A stretch of DNA of 64,000 nucleotides from Betaproteobacteria bacterium (lineage in GTDB: Bacteria; Pseudomonadota; Gammaproteobacteria; Burkholderiales; Usitatibacteraceae), in contig JAEUMY010000022.1 of NCBI GenBank assembly GCA_016791265.1, positions 1 to 64,000 of the forward strand, written 5' to 3'. Below are positions 56,634 to 63,563 of this stretch, piece after piece. The position numbers were made by a program, and so were the translations under genes. Numbering within the stretch: the stretch's first letter is position 1; each line of letters opens with the position of its first letter. The notes under the pieces are model-generated. The model searched no databases and had not been told where the DNA came from. It worked only from the letters and a program-made list of their open reading frames with translations.

Positions 56634-58040
56634 TCAGGCTCGGCCTGGCCCGGTTGAATCCATGACCCGCGGTGCGCGGCGATGATCGTCGGCGCTGACA
56701 TCAAAGCCCATGTGCCGACGGATGGCTTCGTATTTCTCCATCAGCGCGTCTTCGGACTCGGCAGTGAGATTGAGCACAGCGTAGCGATAGCTGCCCAGCC
56801 ACTTCATTTCGCGCGTGAGCTGGCTGCCGGTCTTGAAGAAGTCAGCAAGGATGGCGTGTGGCGCGAAATCCGCAAGCCACACGAGCTGAGCGCGCGTCGG
56901 CGGCGCGGGCAGCTTGTCGAGGTGGAAACGGCGGAACACGAAGCTCGCACCGACACGGTCCGGCATGGTCTTTTTCGCGACGTCGGGCTTTTGACCCAAC
57001 GCCATGCCGAGCCCGAGGTCGTGCAGGTTCAGCCCGTCGATACGCGAGTAGAGTCGCGAGAACTGGTCCGCCATGCGCGGATTGATCTCGATCACCTTGA
57101 TGTCATTCGTGGCGCGGTCGACGGTCATTTCGATGTTGAAGAATCCGTGGTCGTGCCCCATCGCACGCATCGCGCGGCAGGCGACCGCCTTCACCCGAGA
57201 TTGCCAATCGTCCGGCAACCGGCTGGGATAGTCGAAGCGCATGAAGGCTTGCGTGCCCGGATACATGATGGCGTCGACAATGCCGAGCACATGACACTCG
57301 CCATCGAAGATCAGTCCATCGACATTGATCTGCTCCCCGGTGAGGAGCGACTCGCCGATCATCCAGTGCGCATCAACTTCGCTGCCGCCATGCCCGCCGT
57401 ACCCGCCATGCATGGCGAACGCATCATTGAAGGGCCGCACGAGCCGCTTGATGATGTGCTTCTCAAAGGGCCGAAATGTCATGTGCTCGCGAAGCTCGCT
57501 GAAATTGTCGACACGCCTCGCCAGCACGGAATACGCGGCCTTGATGGGTTTCACGAAAAACGGGAACTCGATACCAAGGTCCGCTGGCGACTGAAACGTG
57601 TAGGGAAAGACCGAATAGCTGGGATTGGCTTCCGGCATCACGCTCTCCAGGCGTTTGCGCATGTGGAACTTGTGCTGCGCATGCAGGATGGCGCGCGGAT
57701 CGGTGCCGCGCAGGCCGAGCCGCTGGGCGATCAGCGCCGCCGCCAATGCGCCGAACTGCTCGTTGTTGGAGACCACCGCCTGCACGCGACCGCCGTACTT
57801 CGCGACCATTCGGTCCACGAAGCGAAGGATGTCGAACCACATCAGCCGCGCGTTGCTGGGAAAGCTGAAGAGGTCGAAGCCCTCATGATGGAAGCGAAAA
57901 CTGCCGTCATGGCGCGAGTGCGAATATTCGCGTTCGTCCCAATCCCGGCCTTGGCCGAAGAGCACGAGTATGTCCCGCACCTGTGACGGCGCGGGCGCTA
58001 GGCCGACAAAGCCGGCGGATTGTTGGCGTGTGGCTATCAA
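56634..58040 (-). CDS. ATP-grasp family protein
   Basis: A protein of up to 468 residues. A central ATP-grasp fold is visible: the lid and nucleotide-binding region FPFFVKPIKAAYS, a flexible loop GGYGGHGGSEVDAHW and the metal-binding end FNIEMTVDRATNDIKVIEINPRM (E and N ligands). It resembles carbamoyl-phosphate-synthase-like ligases, which join a carboxylate to an amine, but the substrate is unknown. The first codon is uncertain (TTG at 58040 or a GTG at 57980). A palindrome copy at the 5' part encodes EYS. It lies between recX and alaS, where I know of no such gene in model species. Confidence 0.72.
   Translation of the reverse strand: MIATRQQSAGFVGLAPAPSQVRDILVLFGQGRDWDEREYSHSRHDGSFRFHHEGFDLFSFPSNARLMWFDILRFVDRMVAKYGGRVQAVVSNNEQFGALAAALIAQRLGLRGTDPRAILHAQHKFHMRKRLESVMPEANPSYSVFPYTFQSPADLGIEFPFFVKPIKAAYSVLARRVDNFSELREHMTFRPFEKHIIKRLVRPFNDAFAMHGGYGGHGGSEVDAHWMIGESLLTGEQINVDGLIFDGECHVLGIVDAIMYPGTQAFMRFDYPSRLPDDWQSRVKAVACRAMRAMGHDHGFFNIEMTVDRATNDIKVIEINPRMADQFSRLYSRIDGLNLHDLGLGMALGQKPDVAKKTMPDRVGASFVFRRFHLDKLPAPPTRAQLVWLADFAPHAILADFFKTGSQLTREMKWLGSYRYAVLNLTAESEDALMEKYEAIRRHMGFDVSADDHRRAPRVMDSTGPGRA
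57920..57931. repeat. GCGAATATTCGC palindrome, in ATP-grasp gene
   Basis: Exact copy, read as REYSHS. Confidence 0.95.
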
Positions 58041-58091
58041 TCTGGCGAATTCTGATTCCGGCTGAAACGCTTTGCCCGGCCGGACGTTGAA

Positions 58092-58658
58092 TCAGGATTC
58101 GTCGTCGCTTTCCGGGATGTGTTGGCCTTTCAGCACATTGCGGATGACATCATAATCGAAGCCCCTGCCCAGCAAGAAGCGCACCCTGCGCGCTCGGTCC
58201 GCAAACGTTTGGGGAGACTCGCGGAACTTGCGTTCCAGGAGCGCTCTCGCTGTGCCCACTGCTTCCGAATGCAGGTACGGCAGGGATGCCGCAACGGATT
58301 CCCGGGACATCCCCTTTGCGGCGAGGTCCTGAGCCACTCTGCGTGGCCCGTAACGGCGCGACAGGCGTCTAGCGGCCTGCTCGACATAGCGGGCCTCGGA
58401 GAGCCAGCCACGTTCGACAAACTCATCCAGCAGCAGGTCGATGTCGGCTTGTGTGGCTTGTGTGGCTTGTGTGCTTTGGTTGACCTGTTCGGCGCGTGCA
58501 GCGGATGTGACGCGCTGGGCGCCACTGTCCGCGTCGCTGTCTGGCGCGATCTTGCGCGCATGCTCGGAAAGCTTGCGCGCCAGCTCCTGGCGCGAATATT
58601 CGCGTGTGGCGAGCAACGCCAGCGCCTTGGCGCGCAAGCTCGGGTGCTGTCTCACCAT
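58092..58658 (-). CDS. recX: Regulatory protein RecX
   Basis: RecX inhibits RecA filament extension. The ATG at 58658 gives 188 residues beginning MVRQHPSLRAKALALLATRE. The tandem helical RecX repeats are visible (YSRQELARKL; WLSEARYVEQAARRLSRRYGPRRVAQDLAAKG; FADRARRVRFLLGRGFDYDVI). A low-complexity insert between repeats one and two (about 38-66) contains the tandem TQATQATQA. It is 28 bp downstream of an unknown gene that separates it from recA. Confidence 0.92.
   Translation of the reverse strand: MVRQHPSLRAKALALLATREYSRQELARKLSEHARKIAPDSDADSGAQRVTSAARAEQVNQSTQATQATQADIDLLLDEFVERGWLSEARYVEQAARRLSRRYGPRRVAQDLAAKGMSRESVAASLPYLHSEAVGTARALLERKFRESPQTFADRARRVRFLLGRGFDYDVIRNVLKGQHIPESDDES
58446..58472. 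repeat. 9-bp tandem repeat in recX
   Basis: Three exact copies of GGCTTGTGT (58446-58454, 58455-58463, 58464-58472), encoding TQA units on the minus strand. Copy-number change would keep the frame. Confidence 0.85.
58592..58603. repeat. GCGAATATTCGC palindrome, in recX
   Basis: Exact copy, read as REYSRQ, at the first RecX helix where family members have x-x-S/T-R-x-E-L. Confidence 0.95.
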
Positions 58659-58686
58659 CGGTGCGAGCGCACTTGCAGCACGTAAC

Positions 58687-59241
58687 TCAGGTCGCCGCAG
58701 CCTGCTGTACCAGCGTCGCAAAGCTCGCTGCGCCCGATGCCGCTGCACCCGATGCCTTTGCAGACCAACCGCCAGCCGCCTTGTCCAATTTGCCCGCGCG
58801 CTGAACCGGGTGTCTAAGCGGAATACCCGGATCGGCGATCTTGCCCAGCTTGAACAAGCGGGCATTGAGCGCCGTCGTGGAACGACCGTGCAGCACAGCG
58901 AGGTCCTTGATGGCAACGCCCCGATCAAAGGCGGCAGAGAGAGTCTCGTCTTCAGACGTGGTCCAGGGTTTGCCCGCGTTGGCTGGCAGGCTGCGGGCAG
59001 CTACCGCTCGCGGCCCTTCAGCCACTGAATTGGGCTGGTCCGGCGGCGAAGAATCGCCATCACGTCTCGCCACCCCAAGTGTCGGCCGAGCCGATGACTC
59101 CAGTGCGCGGAGCGCCGCGAAGAGCGACCGCACGACCAATGGCTGGTTGTAGGGGCTGGCGTCAGGCAGGGCGAGACCCGTGACCGGGTCCCTGCCGTCC
59201 GCCAGCAGCTCAAGTGTGCGGAGTGTCGCTGCGGTGTCCAT
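58687..59241 (-). CDS. Hypothetical protein between recA and recX
   Basis: A 184-residue protein. Residues about 1-50 (TLELLADGRDPVTGLALPD; YNQPLVVRSLFAALRALE) and about 90-130 (KPWTTSEDETLSAAFDRGVA, LAVLHGRSTTALNARLFKLG) are conserved-looking. The second block resembles a SANT/Myb-like or GcrA-like helix-turn-helix, and similar segments occur in DNA-repair associated proteins. The C-terminus is alanine-rich and poorly ordered. It lies 12 bp after recA and is probably co-transcribed with it and with recX. Confidence 0.75.
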   Translation of the reverse strand: MDTAATLRTLELLADGRDPVTGLALPDASPYNQPLVVRSLFAALRALESSARPTLGVARRDGDSSPPDQPNSVAEGPRAVAARSLPANAGKPWTTSEDETLSAAFDRGVAIKDLAVLHGRSTTALNARLFKLGKIADPGIPLRHPVQRAGKLDKAAGGWSAKASGAAASGAASFATLVQQAAAT

Positions 59242-59253
59242 GGCGGCGCACCA

Positions 59254-60279
59254 TCACTCTGCCGCCGCTTCCGCCACCGCCGTGGTGCCACCCACGCCCA
59301 CTGCCGCCCGAATCTTGGCTTCGATTTCCTCGGCCAGTTCGGGATTGTCACGCAGGTAAATGCGCGCGTTGTCCTTGCCCTGGCCGATGCGATTGCCGCT
59401 GTAGGCATACCAGGCGCCTGACTTGTCGACGATTTTGTGGATCACGCCCAACTCGAGAATTTCGCCCTCACGGGAAATGCCTTCGCCGTACAGGATGTCG
59501 AAGTCAGCGACCTTGAAGGGTGGCGCCACCTTGTTCTTGACGACCTTGACCTTGGTCTCATTACCGATGACTTCTTCGCCGGACTTGATGGAGCCGGTGC
59601 GGCGGATGTCGAGGCGGACCGAGGCGTAGAATTTGAGCGCATTGCCGCCCGTAGTGGTTTCGGGATTGCCGAACATCACGCCGATCTTCATGCGGATCTG
59701 GTTGATGAAAATGACCAGCGTGTTGGACTTCTTGATGTTGGCGGTGAGCTTCCGCAGCGCCTGCGACATGAGGCGCGCCTGCAAGCCCGGCAACTGGTCG
59801 CCCATCTCACCTTCGATTTCCGCGCGCGGCGTCAGCGCTGCGACAGAGTCGATCACCACCACATCCACCGAGGCGGAACGCACCAGCATGTCGGCGATCT
59901 CCAGCGCCTGCTCACCATTGTCCGGTTGAGAGACCAGCATCTCGTTGACGTTGACGCCCAGCTTTTGCGCGTATTGGGGGTCGAGCGCATGTTCCGCATC
60001 GATGAACGCGGCCGTGCCGCCCATCTTCTGCATCTGCGCAATGACTTGCAAAGTCAGGGTGGTCTTGCCGGAGGACTCAGGGCCATAGATTTCGACAATG
60101 CGGCCGCGCGGCAGGCCGCCAATGCCCAGCGCGATATCGAGGCCGAGAGAGCCGGTCGAGACGACCTGGATGTCGCGGGCGATCTCATTGTCGCCCAGCT
60201 TCATGATGGAGCCTTTGCCGAACTGTTTTTCGATTTGCGACAGCGCGGCAGCCAGCGCCTTGGCCTTGTTTTCGTCCAT
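59254..60279 (-). CDS. recA: Recombinase A
   Basis: A 341-residue RecA starting [23 protein letters not shown], chosen over an upstream in-frame codon because it matches the family start. Walker A is GPESSGKTT, Walker B region [12 protein letters not shown], loop L1 EIEGEMGD and L2 [18 protein letters not shown]. It is transcribed toward recX. The upstream region has GATAAT at 60329-60334 on the minus strand but no good -35. I see no CTGT-N8-ACAG box and no GAAC-N4-GTTC pair; a palindrome copy is at 60369. Confidence 0.99.
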   Translation of the reverse strand: MDENKAKALAAALSQIEKQFGKGSIMKLGDNEIARDIQVVSTGSLGLDIALGIGGLPRGRIVEIYGPESSGKTTLTLQVIAQMQKMGGTAAFIDAEHALDPQYAQKLGVNVNEMLVSQPDNGEQALEIADMLVRSASVDVVVIDSVAALTPRAEIEGEMGDQLPGLQARLMSQALRKLTANIKKSNTLVIFINQIRMKIGVMFGNPETTTGGNALKFYASVRLDIRRTGSIKSGEEVIGNETKVKVVKNKVAPPFKVADFDILYGEGISREGEILELGVIHKIVDKSGAWYAYSGNRIGQGKDNARIYLRDNPELAEEIEAKIRAAVGVGGTTAVAEAAAE

Positions 60280-60368
60280 GGAATGTCCTGAGGAGGTGTT
60301 GCGGAAGGGAACGACGGTATCCATTGAAATTATCCCATACGTGCGGCGCCTGACCTGGAGTTCGCGGT

Positions 60369-60380
60369 GCGAATATTCGC
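60369..60380. repeat. GCGAATATTCGC palindrome, upstream of recA
   Basis: Exact copy in the recA upstream region, about 90 bp before the ATG. Confidence 0.95.
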
Positions 60381-60420
60381 AGTGGAGCCGGGGTTGATCA
60401 AAGTGTCTTGAAAGCGCGAA

Positions 60421-60693
60421 TCAATGTTGACGAAGTGATGGTGGCGGAATGACGAGACCATGCTCGGCGATGTAGCGGTGACAGAACGCGATCAATCGTT
60501 CCAGGCGCTTCACATCGCGTAGCTGGTAGGGCGACACATCCAGCGGAATGTCGACTTCCTGCCCACCCGCACCGACGATGCGCAAATCAAAGTTGTGCAT
60601 GTCCCGATCCAGCGGGAGCAGCTTGCAGCGAAACGGGCTGAATGCACCCACCAGCCGCTCCACCGCGGTTTCCTTGTCGATCCTGTTTTTCAT
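60421..60693 (-). CDS. Small hypothetical protein between lexA and recA
   Basis: A 90-residue protein whose ATG at 60693 has a strong AGGAGG ribosome-binding site 7 bases upstream. The sequence FRCKLLPLDRDMHNFDLRIVG followed by VDIPLDVSPYQLRDVKRLERLI suggests a compact alpha/beta fold; no family is recognised. It lies 53 bp after lexA on the same strand, so it is probably expressed from the lexA promoter and may belong to the SOS response. Confidence 0.75.
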   Translation of the reverse strand: MKNRIDKETAVERLVGAFSPFRCKLLPLDRDMHNFDLRIVGAGGQEVDIPLDVSPYQLRDVKRLERLIAFCHRYIAEHGLVIPPPSLRQH

Positions 60694-60746
60694 TTCGTCA
60701 CCTCCTGAAACTTGTTTGAGAGATTCGGGCCACCTGCCGCTCACGC

Positions 60747-61331
60747 TCAGCGCGTCTTGCGGATCAGCCCGGCCATGACGCCAAAAATCTCCAGCTTTCC
60801 CTGTGGTCGGATGACCGGGTAGGCCCGGTTGCCGGGTTTGAGGATCCATTGACCCTTTTCCCGATCGAGGTACTTCACAGTGAATTCGTCGTCCACGATC
60901 GCCACCACGATGTCGCCGATGTTGGCGTTGGGCTGTTGCTCCACGACGATCAGATCGCCTTCGTGGATGCCCGCATCAATCATCGAGTCGCCCTTGACCT
61001 TGATGAGCGTGGTGCGCGACGGCACGCGCACCAGATAGTCGTCAATGGTGACCATGTCGTAACCATCGTCCAATGCGGGATTGGGCAATCCTGCTCGCAC
61101 GGTGGCCGTGGCCAAGCGGCGCTCGAAAAAGCGGGGACCGGGCTTCAGTTGCTTGTCGGGGGTATGGTCCAGAAAGCCTGCATCCTTGAACCGATTGACG
61201 CACTCGGACACCCACGACTTGGCCGAAATCCCCCACAACGTGGCCAGCACCGAATACGACGGGATCACTTTGTGCTCCGCGTAGTAGTCCTGCAGCTTTT
61301 CGAGATAGATCGGATCGAGTTGGGGCTTCAT
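60747..61331 (-). CDS. lexA: LexA-family SOS repressor (second-type N-terminus)
   Basis: A 194-residue S24-family repressor. The cleavage site A80-G81 (VRAGLPNP) and the catalytic serine S116 (KGDSMIDAG) and lysine K153 (DEFTVKYL) are present. The DNA-binding N-terminus MKPQLDPIYLEKLQDYYAEH, then IPSYSVLATLWGISAKSWV, differs from E. coli LexA and resembles second-type LexA proteins found in some proteobacteria. Its own upstream region carries three GAAC-N4-GTTC sites, the expected self-repression. It is divergent from smpB. Confidence 0.9.
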   Translation of the reverse strand: MKPQLDPIYLEKLQDYYAEHKVIPSYSVLATLWGISAKSWVSECVNRFKDAGFLDHTPDKQLKPGPRFFERRLATATVRAGLPNPALDDGYDMVTIDDYLVRVPSRTTLIKVKGDSMIDAGIHEGDLIVVEQQPNANIGDIVVAIVDDEFTVKYLDREKGQWILKPGNRAYPVIRPQGKLEIFGVMAGLIRKTR

Positions 61332-61366
61332 GTCGTTGTTGTGTCGCGGAAAATCAGATGATTGAC

Positions 61367-61418
61367 AGAACAATCGTTCTCAGAACGAATGTTCTGCAAG
61401 GTACCGAACGAATGTTCT
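61367..61418. promoter_or_regulatory. Three LexA boxes GAAC-N4-GTTC
   Basis: Exact palindromic half-sites GAAC...GTTC occur at 61368-61379, 61383-61394 and 61406-61417. The last two share the spacer GAAT and the first has AATC. They lie 37-87 bp upstream of lexA and 82-131 bp upstream of the divergent smpB. This is the site type known from Gram-positive LexA rather than the CTGT-N8-ACAG of E. coli. Confidence 0.8.
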
Positions 61419-61426
61419 GCCGTCAA
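61398..61426 (-). promoter_or_regulatory. Candidate lexA promoter
   Basis: TTGACG (61421-61426, minus strand) with TACCTT (61398-61403) 17 bp downstream. The third GAAC-N4-GTTC box fills the spacer, so LexA binding would block RNA polymerase. The -10 is weak. Confidence 0.45.
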
Positions 61427-61498
61427 GCGCTTTTTTGAAGCCAGCCCGAGATTTTTTGAATCTGCGCTAAAATCCGCGAAATTTCAGATATTTAGCTC

Positions 61499-61948
61499 AT
61501 GAGCATTGTCGACAACAGAAAGGCATTCCACGATTACTTCATCGAGGAATGGTATGAAGCGGGGCTGGTCCTGGAAGGCTGGGAGGTCAAGGCCATCCGC
61601 GCTGGCCGCGCCCAGATCAAGGAGGCGTACATCATCGTGAAGTCGGGCGCGCTGTGGATGATCGGCTCGCATATCAGCCCGTTGCCTGAAGCATCCACGC
61701 ATGTAAACCCCGATCCGGTTCGTACCCGAAAACTGCTGCTGCATGGCGAGGAGATCAACAAGCTCATCGGCAAGGTCGAGCGAGCCGGCTACACACTGGT
61801 GCCGCTCAACTTTCATTACAGCAAAGGCCGCATCAAGCTGGAGATCGGCCTCGCCAAAGGCAAGAAGCAGCACGACAAGCGCGCCACGGAGGCGGAGAAG
61901 GATTGGAAGCGCGAACAGCAGCGGCTGCTGAAGCGGTCAAACCGCTGA
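61499..61948 (+). CDS. smpB: tmRNA-binding protein SmpB
   Basis: A 149-residue SmpB, the partner of tmRNA in rescuing stalled ribosomes. [39 protein letters not shown] and [12 protein letters not shown] match the OB-fold and basic C-terminal tail. The ATG at 61499 gives the standard family start. It is divergent from lexA; the ssrA gene is not seen in the window. Confidence 0.97.
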   Translation: MSIVDNRKAFHDYFIEEWYEAGLVLEGWEVKAIRAGRAQIKEAYIIVKSGALWMIGSHISPLPEASTHVNPDPVRTRKLLLHGEEINKLIGKVERAGYTLVPLNFHYSKGRIKLEIGLAKGKKQHDKRATEAEKDWKREQQRLLKRSNR

Positions 61949-62025
61949 TGCGCTTGTGTATTGGCGCGTTCGATGCGATAAATGCGCCATGGAATCCCGT
62001 GACACCCCATTAGCGGAGATCAGAC

Positions 62026-62238
62026 ATGAGTGAAGAGAACGATCACAACAAGACCATCATGATTCGGCGTACTCCCGCCGGTGAGACGCCGCCGCCACAG
62101 CCCGCCGTGCAACCCGCGGCAAGGCAATCTGAGCAGAAGAAGGAAGAAAAAAGCTGGTTCCAGAGTCCGCTGGGAATTGTCGGAATTGTCGCCGCGGTCG
62201 CCGTGCTCACGTATGTCCTGCTCAAGGTGGGCAAGTAA
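62026..62238 (+). CDS. Small single-span membrane protein
   Basis: A 70-residue protein with a polar, proline-rich N-terminus (RTPAGETPPPQPAVQPAARQ), a charged segment and one C-terminal membrane helix (about 48-66; GIVGIVAAVAVLTYVLLKVG). A GGAG ribosome-binding site precedes the ATG. It is followed by a strong terminator. No family recognised; the short length makes it a likely tail-anchored accessory protein. Confidence 0.7.
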   Translation: MSEENDHNKTIMIRRTPAGETPPPQPAVQPAARQSEQKKEEKSWFQSPLGIVGIVAAVAVLTYVLLKVGK

Positions 62239-62277
62239 GTCGGAGAACACGACCTTTCAAGCACAACGCGAAAACAA

Positions 62278-62306
62278 AAAAAGTCCGGCGCAAGGCCGGA
62301 CTTTTT
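62278..62306. terminator. Bidirectional hairpin terminator
   Basis: Perfect 12-bp arms AAAAAGTCCGGC (62278-62289) and GCCGGACTTTTT (62295-62306), loop GCAAG. It serves the small membrane protein gene on the plus strand and, on the minus strand, follows a 19-nt tRNA-His end remnant. Confidence 0.85.
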
Positions 62307-62328
62307 GTTTGGGGTGGCTAATGGGATT
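62284..62328 (-). repeat. Direct repeat copy 1: terminator arm plus tRNA-His end
   Basis: This 45-bp segment matches 62465-62508 with one substitution and one indel. Bases 62310-62328 equal the last 19 nt of a tRNA-His gene (CCA end included); beyond 62328 the match stops. Looks like a partial duplication of the tRNA 3' end and its terminator. Confidence 0.8.
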
Positions 62329-62360
62329 GTGGTCGTCGCGATTGCATCTCGCGCCGCCCA

Positions 62361-62414
62361 TCCCGCGGAGCGGGACCAGCCTTCGGCTGTCCTGCGCAAG
62401 TCCACTGGACTTGC
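62361..62414. repeat. Three consecutive perfect hairpins
   Basis: Inverted repeats follow each other: TCCCGC-GGA-GCGGGA (62361-62375), CAGCC-TTC-GGCTG (62377-62389) and GCAAGTCCA-C-TGGACTTGC (62396-62414). They lie between the two tRNA-His remnants and are followed by TCGAACCCC, which resembles a tRNA T-arm. No protein is supported across 62330-62450. Confidence 0.75.
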
Positions 62415-62455
62415 TGGTCGAACCCCGGTGTCTCCTTCACCCAAGCCGCAATCCC

Positions 62456-62490
62456 AAACAAAAATCCGGCACAAGGCCGGATTTTTGTTT
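62456..62490. terminator. Hairpin terminator after tRNA-His fragment
   Basis: Perfect 15-bp arms AAACAAAAATCCGGC (62456-62470) and GCCGGATTTTTGTTT (62476-62490), loop ACAAG. On the minus strand it directly follows the tRNA-His 3' end and was probably the terminator of the intact tRNA gene. Confidence 0.85.
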
Positions 62491-62535
62491 GGGGTGGCTA
62501 ATGGGATTCGAACCCACGACAACCGGAATCACAAT
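62490..62535 (-). pseudogene. tRNA-His (GTG) 3' fragment, probable att site
   Basis: The minus strand reads ATTGTGATTCCGGTTGTCGT followed by GGGTTCGAATCCC and ATTAGCCACCCCA, identical in kind to the anticodon loop (GTG), variable loop, T-arm and acceptor end of tRNA-His. The 5' half is missing: beyond 62535 the sequence no longer matches. This is the pattern left when an integrative element recombines at the anticodon region of a tRNA gene and displaces its 3' part. The intact gene should lie at the other end of the element, outside this window. Confidence 0.85.
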
Positions 62536-62632
62536 ATTCAGGACGTGGGTGCCAGCAATGTTAGTGCCTTGATTTTCTTGAGTTCGCGGCGGCGCAAAGT
62601 CGCCTGAATCGCTCTGGAACCGGTACAGATGT

Positions 62633-62671
62633 GGCACACATCCGGCACACCCTGGCGAAAAGGTGGCACAC
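62633..62671. repeat. Phased GGCACAC direct repeats
   Basis: GGCACAC occurs at 62633-62639, 62644-62650 and 62665-62671, with start spacing of 11 and 21 bp, about one and two helical turns. It lies 98 bp from the tRNA-His fragment. Arm-type sites of an integrase or a regulator operator are possible. Confidence 0.5.
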
Positions 62672-62693
62672 CTTCAGCCAAGGAGATCAGCCC

Positions 62694-63140
62694 ATGCCCC
62701 GCCTTATCGCAGCAATCCTGACCAGCGCGCTCGCGCTCAACGCACCAGCTCACGCCACGCAGAACCCGATCGCCCTACCCCAACTGTACGGATCGTACGC
62801 CACGACGCCCGCCGGGCCGCCGGTGCTGTCGATGACCAACAAGTTTTTCAAGGCGCGCGCGCTGGCGCAGGCGTTCGATCCGATCTATGAAGAGCGCGAG
62901 AGCATGCTCAGCCAGGACGCACTGGCCGAGCTGGGACTGCGCGCGCTGGATCCACGTCAGCCGGTGAAGGTGGTCAACGTGTACGCCGAGGTGATCGGCC
63001 CGGACGGGCGCACGACGCGGCTGGGCCCGCTCGAATCCTTTGTGCCGATAAGCCCGGCCGAGGTTGTGTTCATCGCACCAGGCAAGCCGGTGCGCGCGTT
63101 CAAGGTGTTGAGCTTTGTCGAGACGGAGAACAATCGCTAA
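62694..63140 (+). CDS. Hypothetical secreted protein of the element
   Basis: A 148-residue protein whose ATG has an AGGAG site 8 bases upstream. Residues 1-22 look like a signal peptide (RLIAAILTSALALNAPAHA, cleavage near AHA-T). The mature part PIALPQLYGSYATTPAGPPV continues with SFVPISPAEVVFIAPGKPV. It has the style of integrating-conjugative-element proteins similar to the TIGR03751-type lipoprotein/secretion neighbours, but I do not recognise a family with certainty. First gene inside the presumed element. Confidence 0.65.
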   Translation: MPRLIAAILTSALALNAPAHATQNPIALPQLYGSYATTPAGPPVLSMTNKFFKARALAQAFDPIYEERESMLSQDALAELGLRALDPRQPVKVVNVYAEVIGPDGRTTRLGPLESFVPISPAEVVFIAPGKPVRAFKVLSFVETENNR

Positions 63141-63148
63141 AAAAACAC

Positions 63149-63198
63149 TTGACAAGAAGATACGCAATGCGTATATTTTGAATTGTGCGCTATGCACA
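63149..63198 (+). promoter_or_regulatory. Promoter with two dyad operators, module 1
   Basis: TTGACA (63149-63154) and TATATT (63172-63177) are 17 bp apart. The palindrome ATACGCA-A-TGCGTAT (63160-63174) overlaps the -10. A second dyad TGTGC-N5-GCACA (63184-63198) lies just downstream, at about +1 to +15. A conserved leader ending in GGGGTAAGGAATCAAG provides the ribosome-binding site for the next gene. The same arrangement recurs at 63624-63673. Confidence 0.8.
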
Positions 63199-63234
63199 CA
63201 CCGCGCCTCGGGTTATCAGGGGTAAGGAATCAAG

Positions 63235-63549
63235 ATGAACATGAATCGCAACGAAGTCATTGCAGCAATTAAGGCCGCCCTGAAGGCACGCTCGGGCAAG
63301 ACCTGGAGCGTCACCGGCGGCCGCGGCACCGCATACGGCTGGATCACCATCAGCTCGCCGCCGGCACGCCGCCTGGAGTTCGGCTACATGTCGGCCGAGG
63401 ATCGTGCCGAGTTGGCCAAGCTGCTCGGTAAATCGTCGGTCCACCAGCAAGGCGAATCCATCCCTGCGGCGTCGGACTACTATCAGGAGTACATTGACCG
63501 CGCCAACGGCCGGACGCCGAGCAAGATTGGCCAGCCCTACTGGGACTGA
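63235..63549 (+). CDS. Small element-encoded protein, LPD29-like
   Basis: A 104-residue protein starting MNMNRNEVIAAIKAALKARS; a second ATG two codons on is an alternative. The stretch SGKTWSVTGGRGTAYGWITI, then PPARRLEFGYM and IPAASDYYQEYIDRANG, resembles the LPD29 domain, a small domain found in large polyvalent proteins and as stand-alone proteins on mobile elements. I rely on recall of the pattern, so the name is tentative. It is expressed from module 1 and followed by a hairpin terminator. Confidence 0.7.
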   Translation: MNMNRNEVIAAIKAALKARSGKTWSVTGGRGTAYGWITISSPPARRLEFGYMSAEDRAELAKLLGKSSVHQQGESIPAASDYYQEYIDRANGRTPSKIGQPYWD

Positions 63550-63563
63550 CTAGAAAGGCAAAT

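Noticed and set aside
56682-57986. 434-codon open frame on the plus strand opposite the ATP-grasp gene
   Set aside because: The opposite strand carries a convincing ATP-grasp protein; the plus-strand product has no motif and unusual His/Arg content.
59437-60291. 284-codon open frame opposite recA
   Set aside because: Pure shadow of recA.
60280-60420. LexA box in the recA promoter
   Set aside because: Only a single GAAC half-site is found; there is no matched GTTC at the right spacing and no CTGT-N8-ACAG.
62305-62607. Small open frame reading FGVANGIRTHDNRNHNIQD
   Set aside because: This phrase is the translation of the tRNA-His fragment and terminator region, a well-known false gene type.
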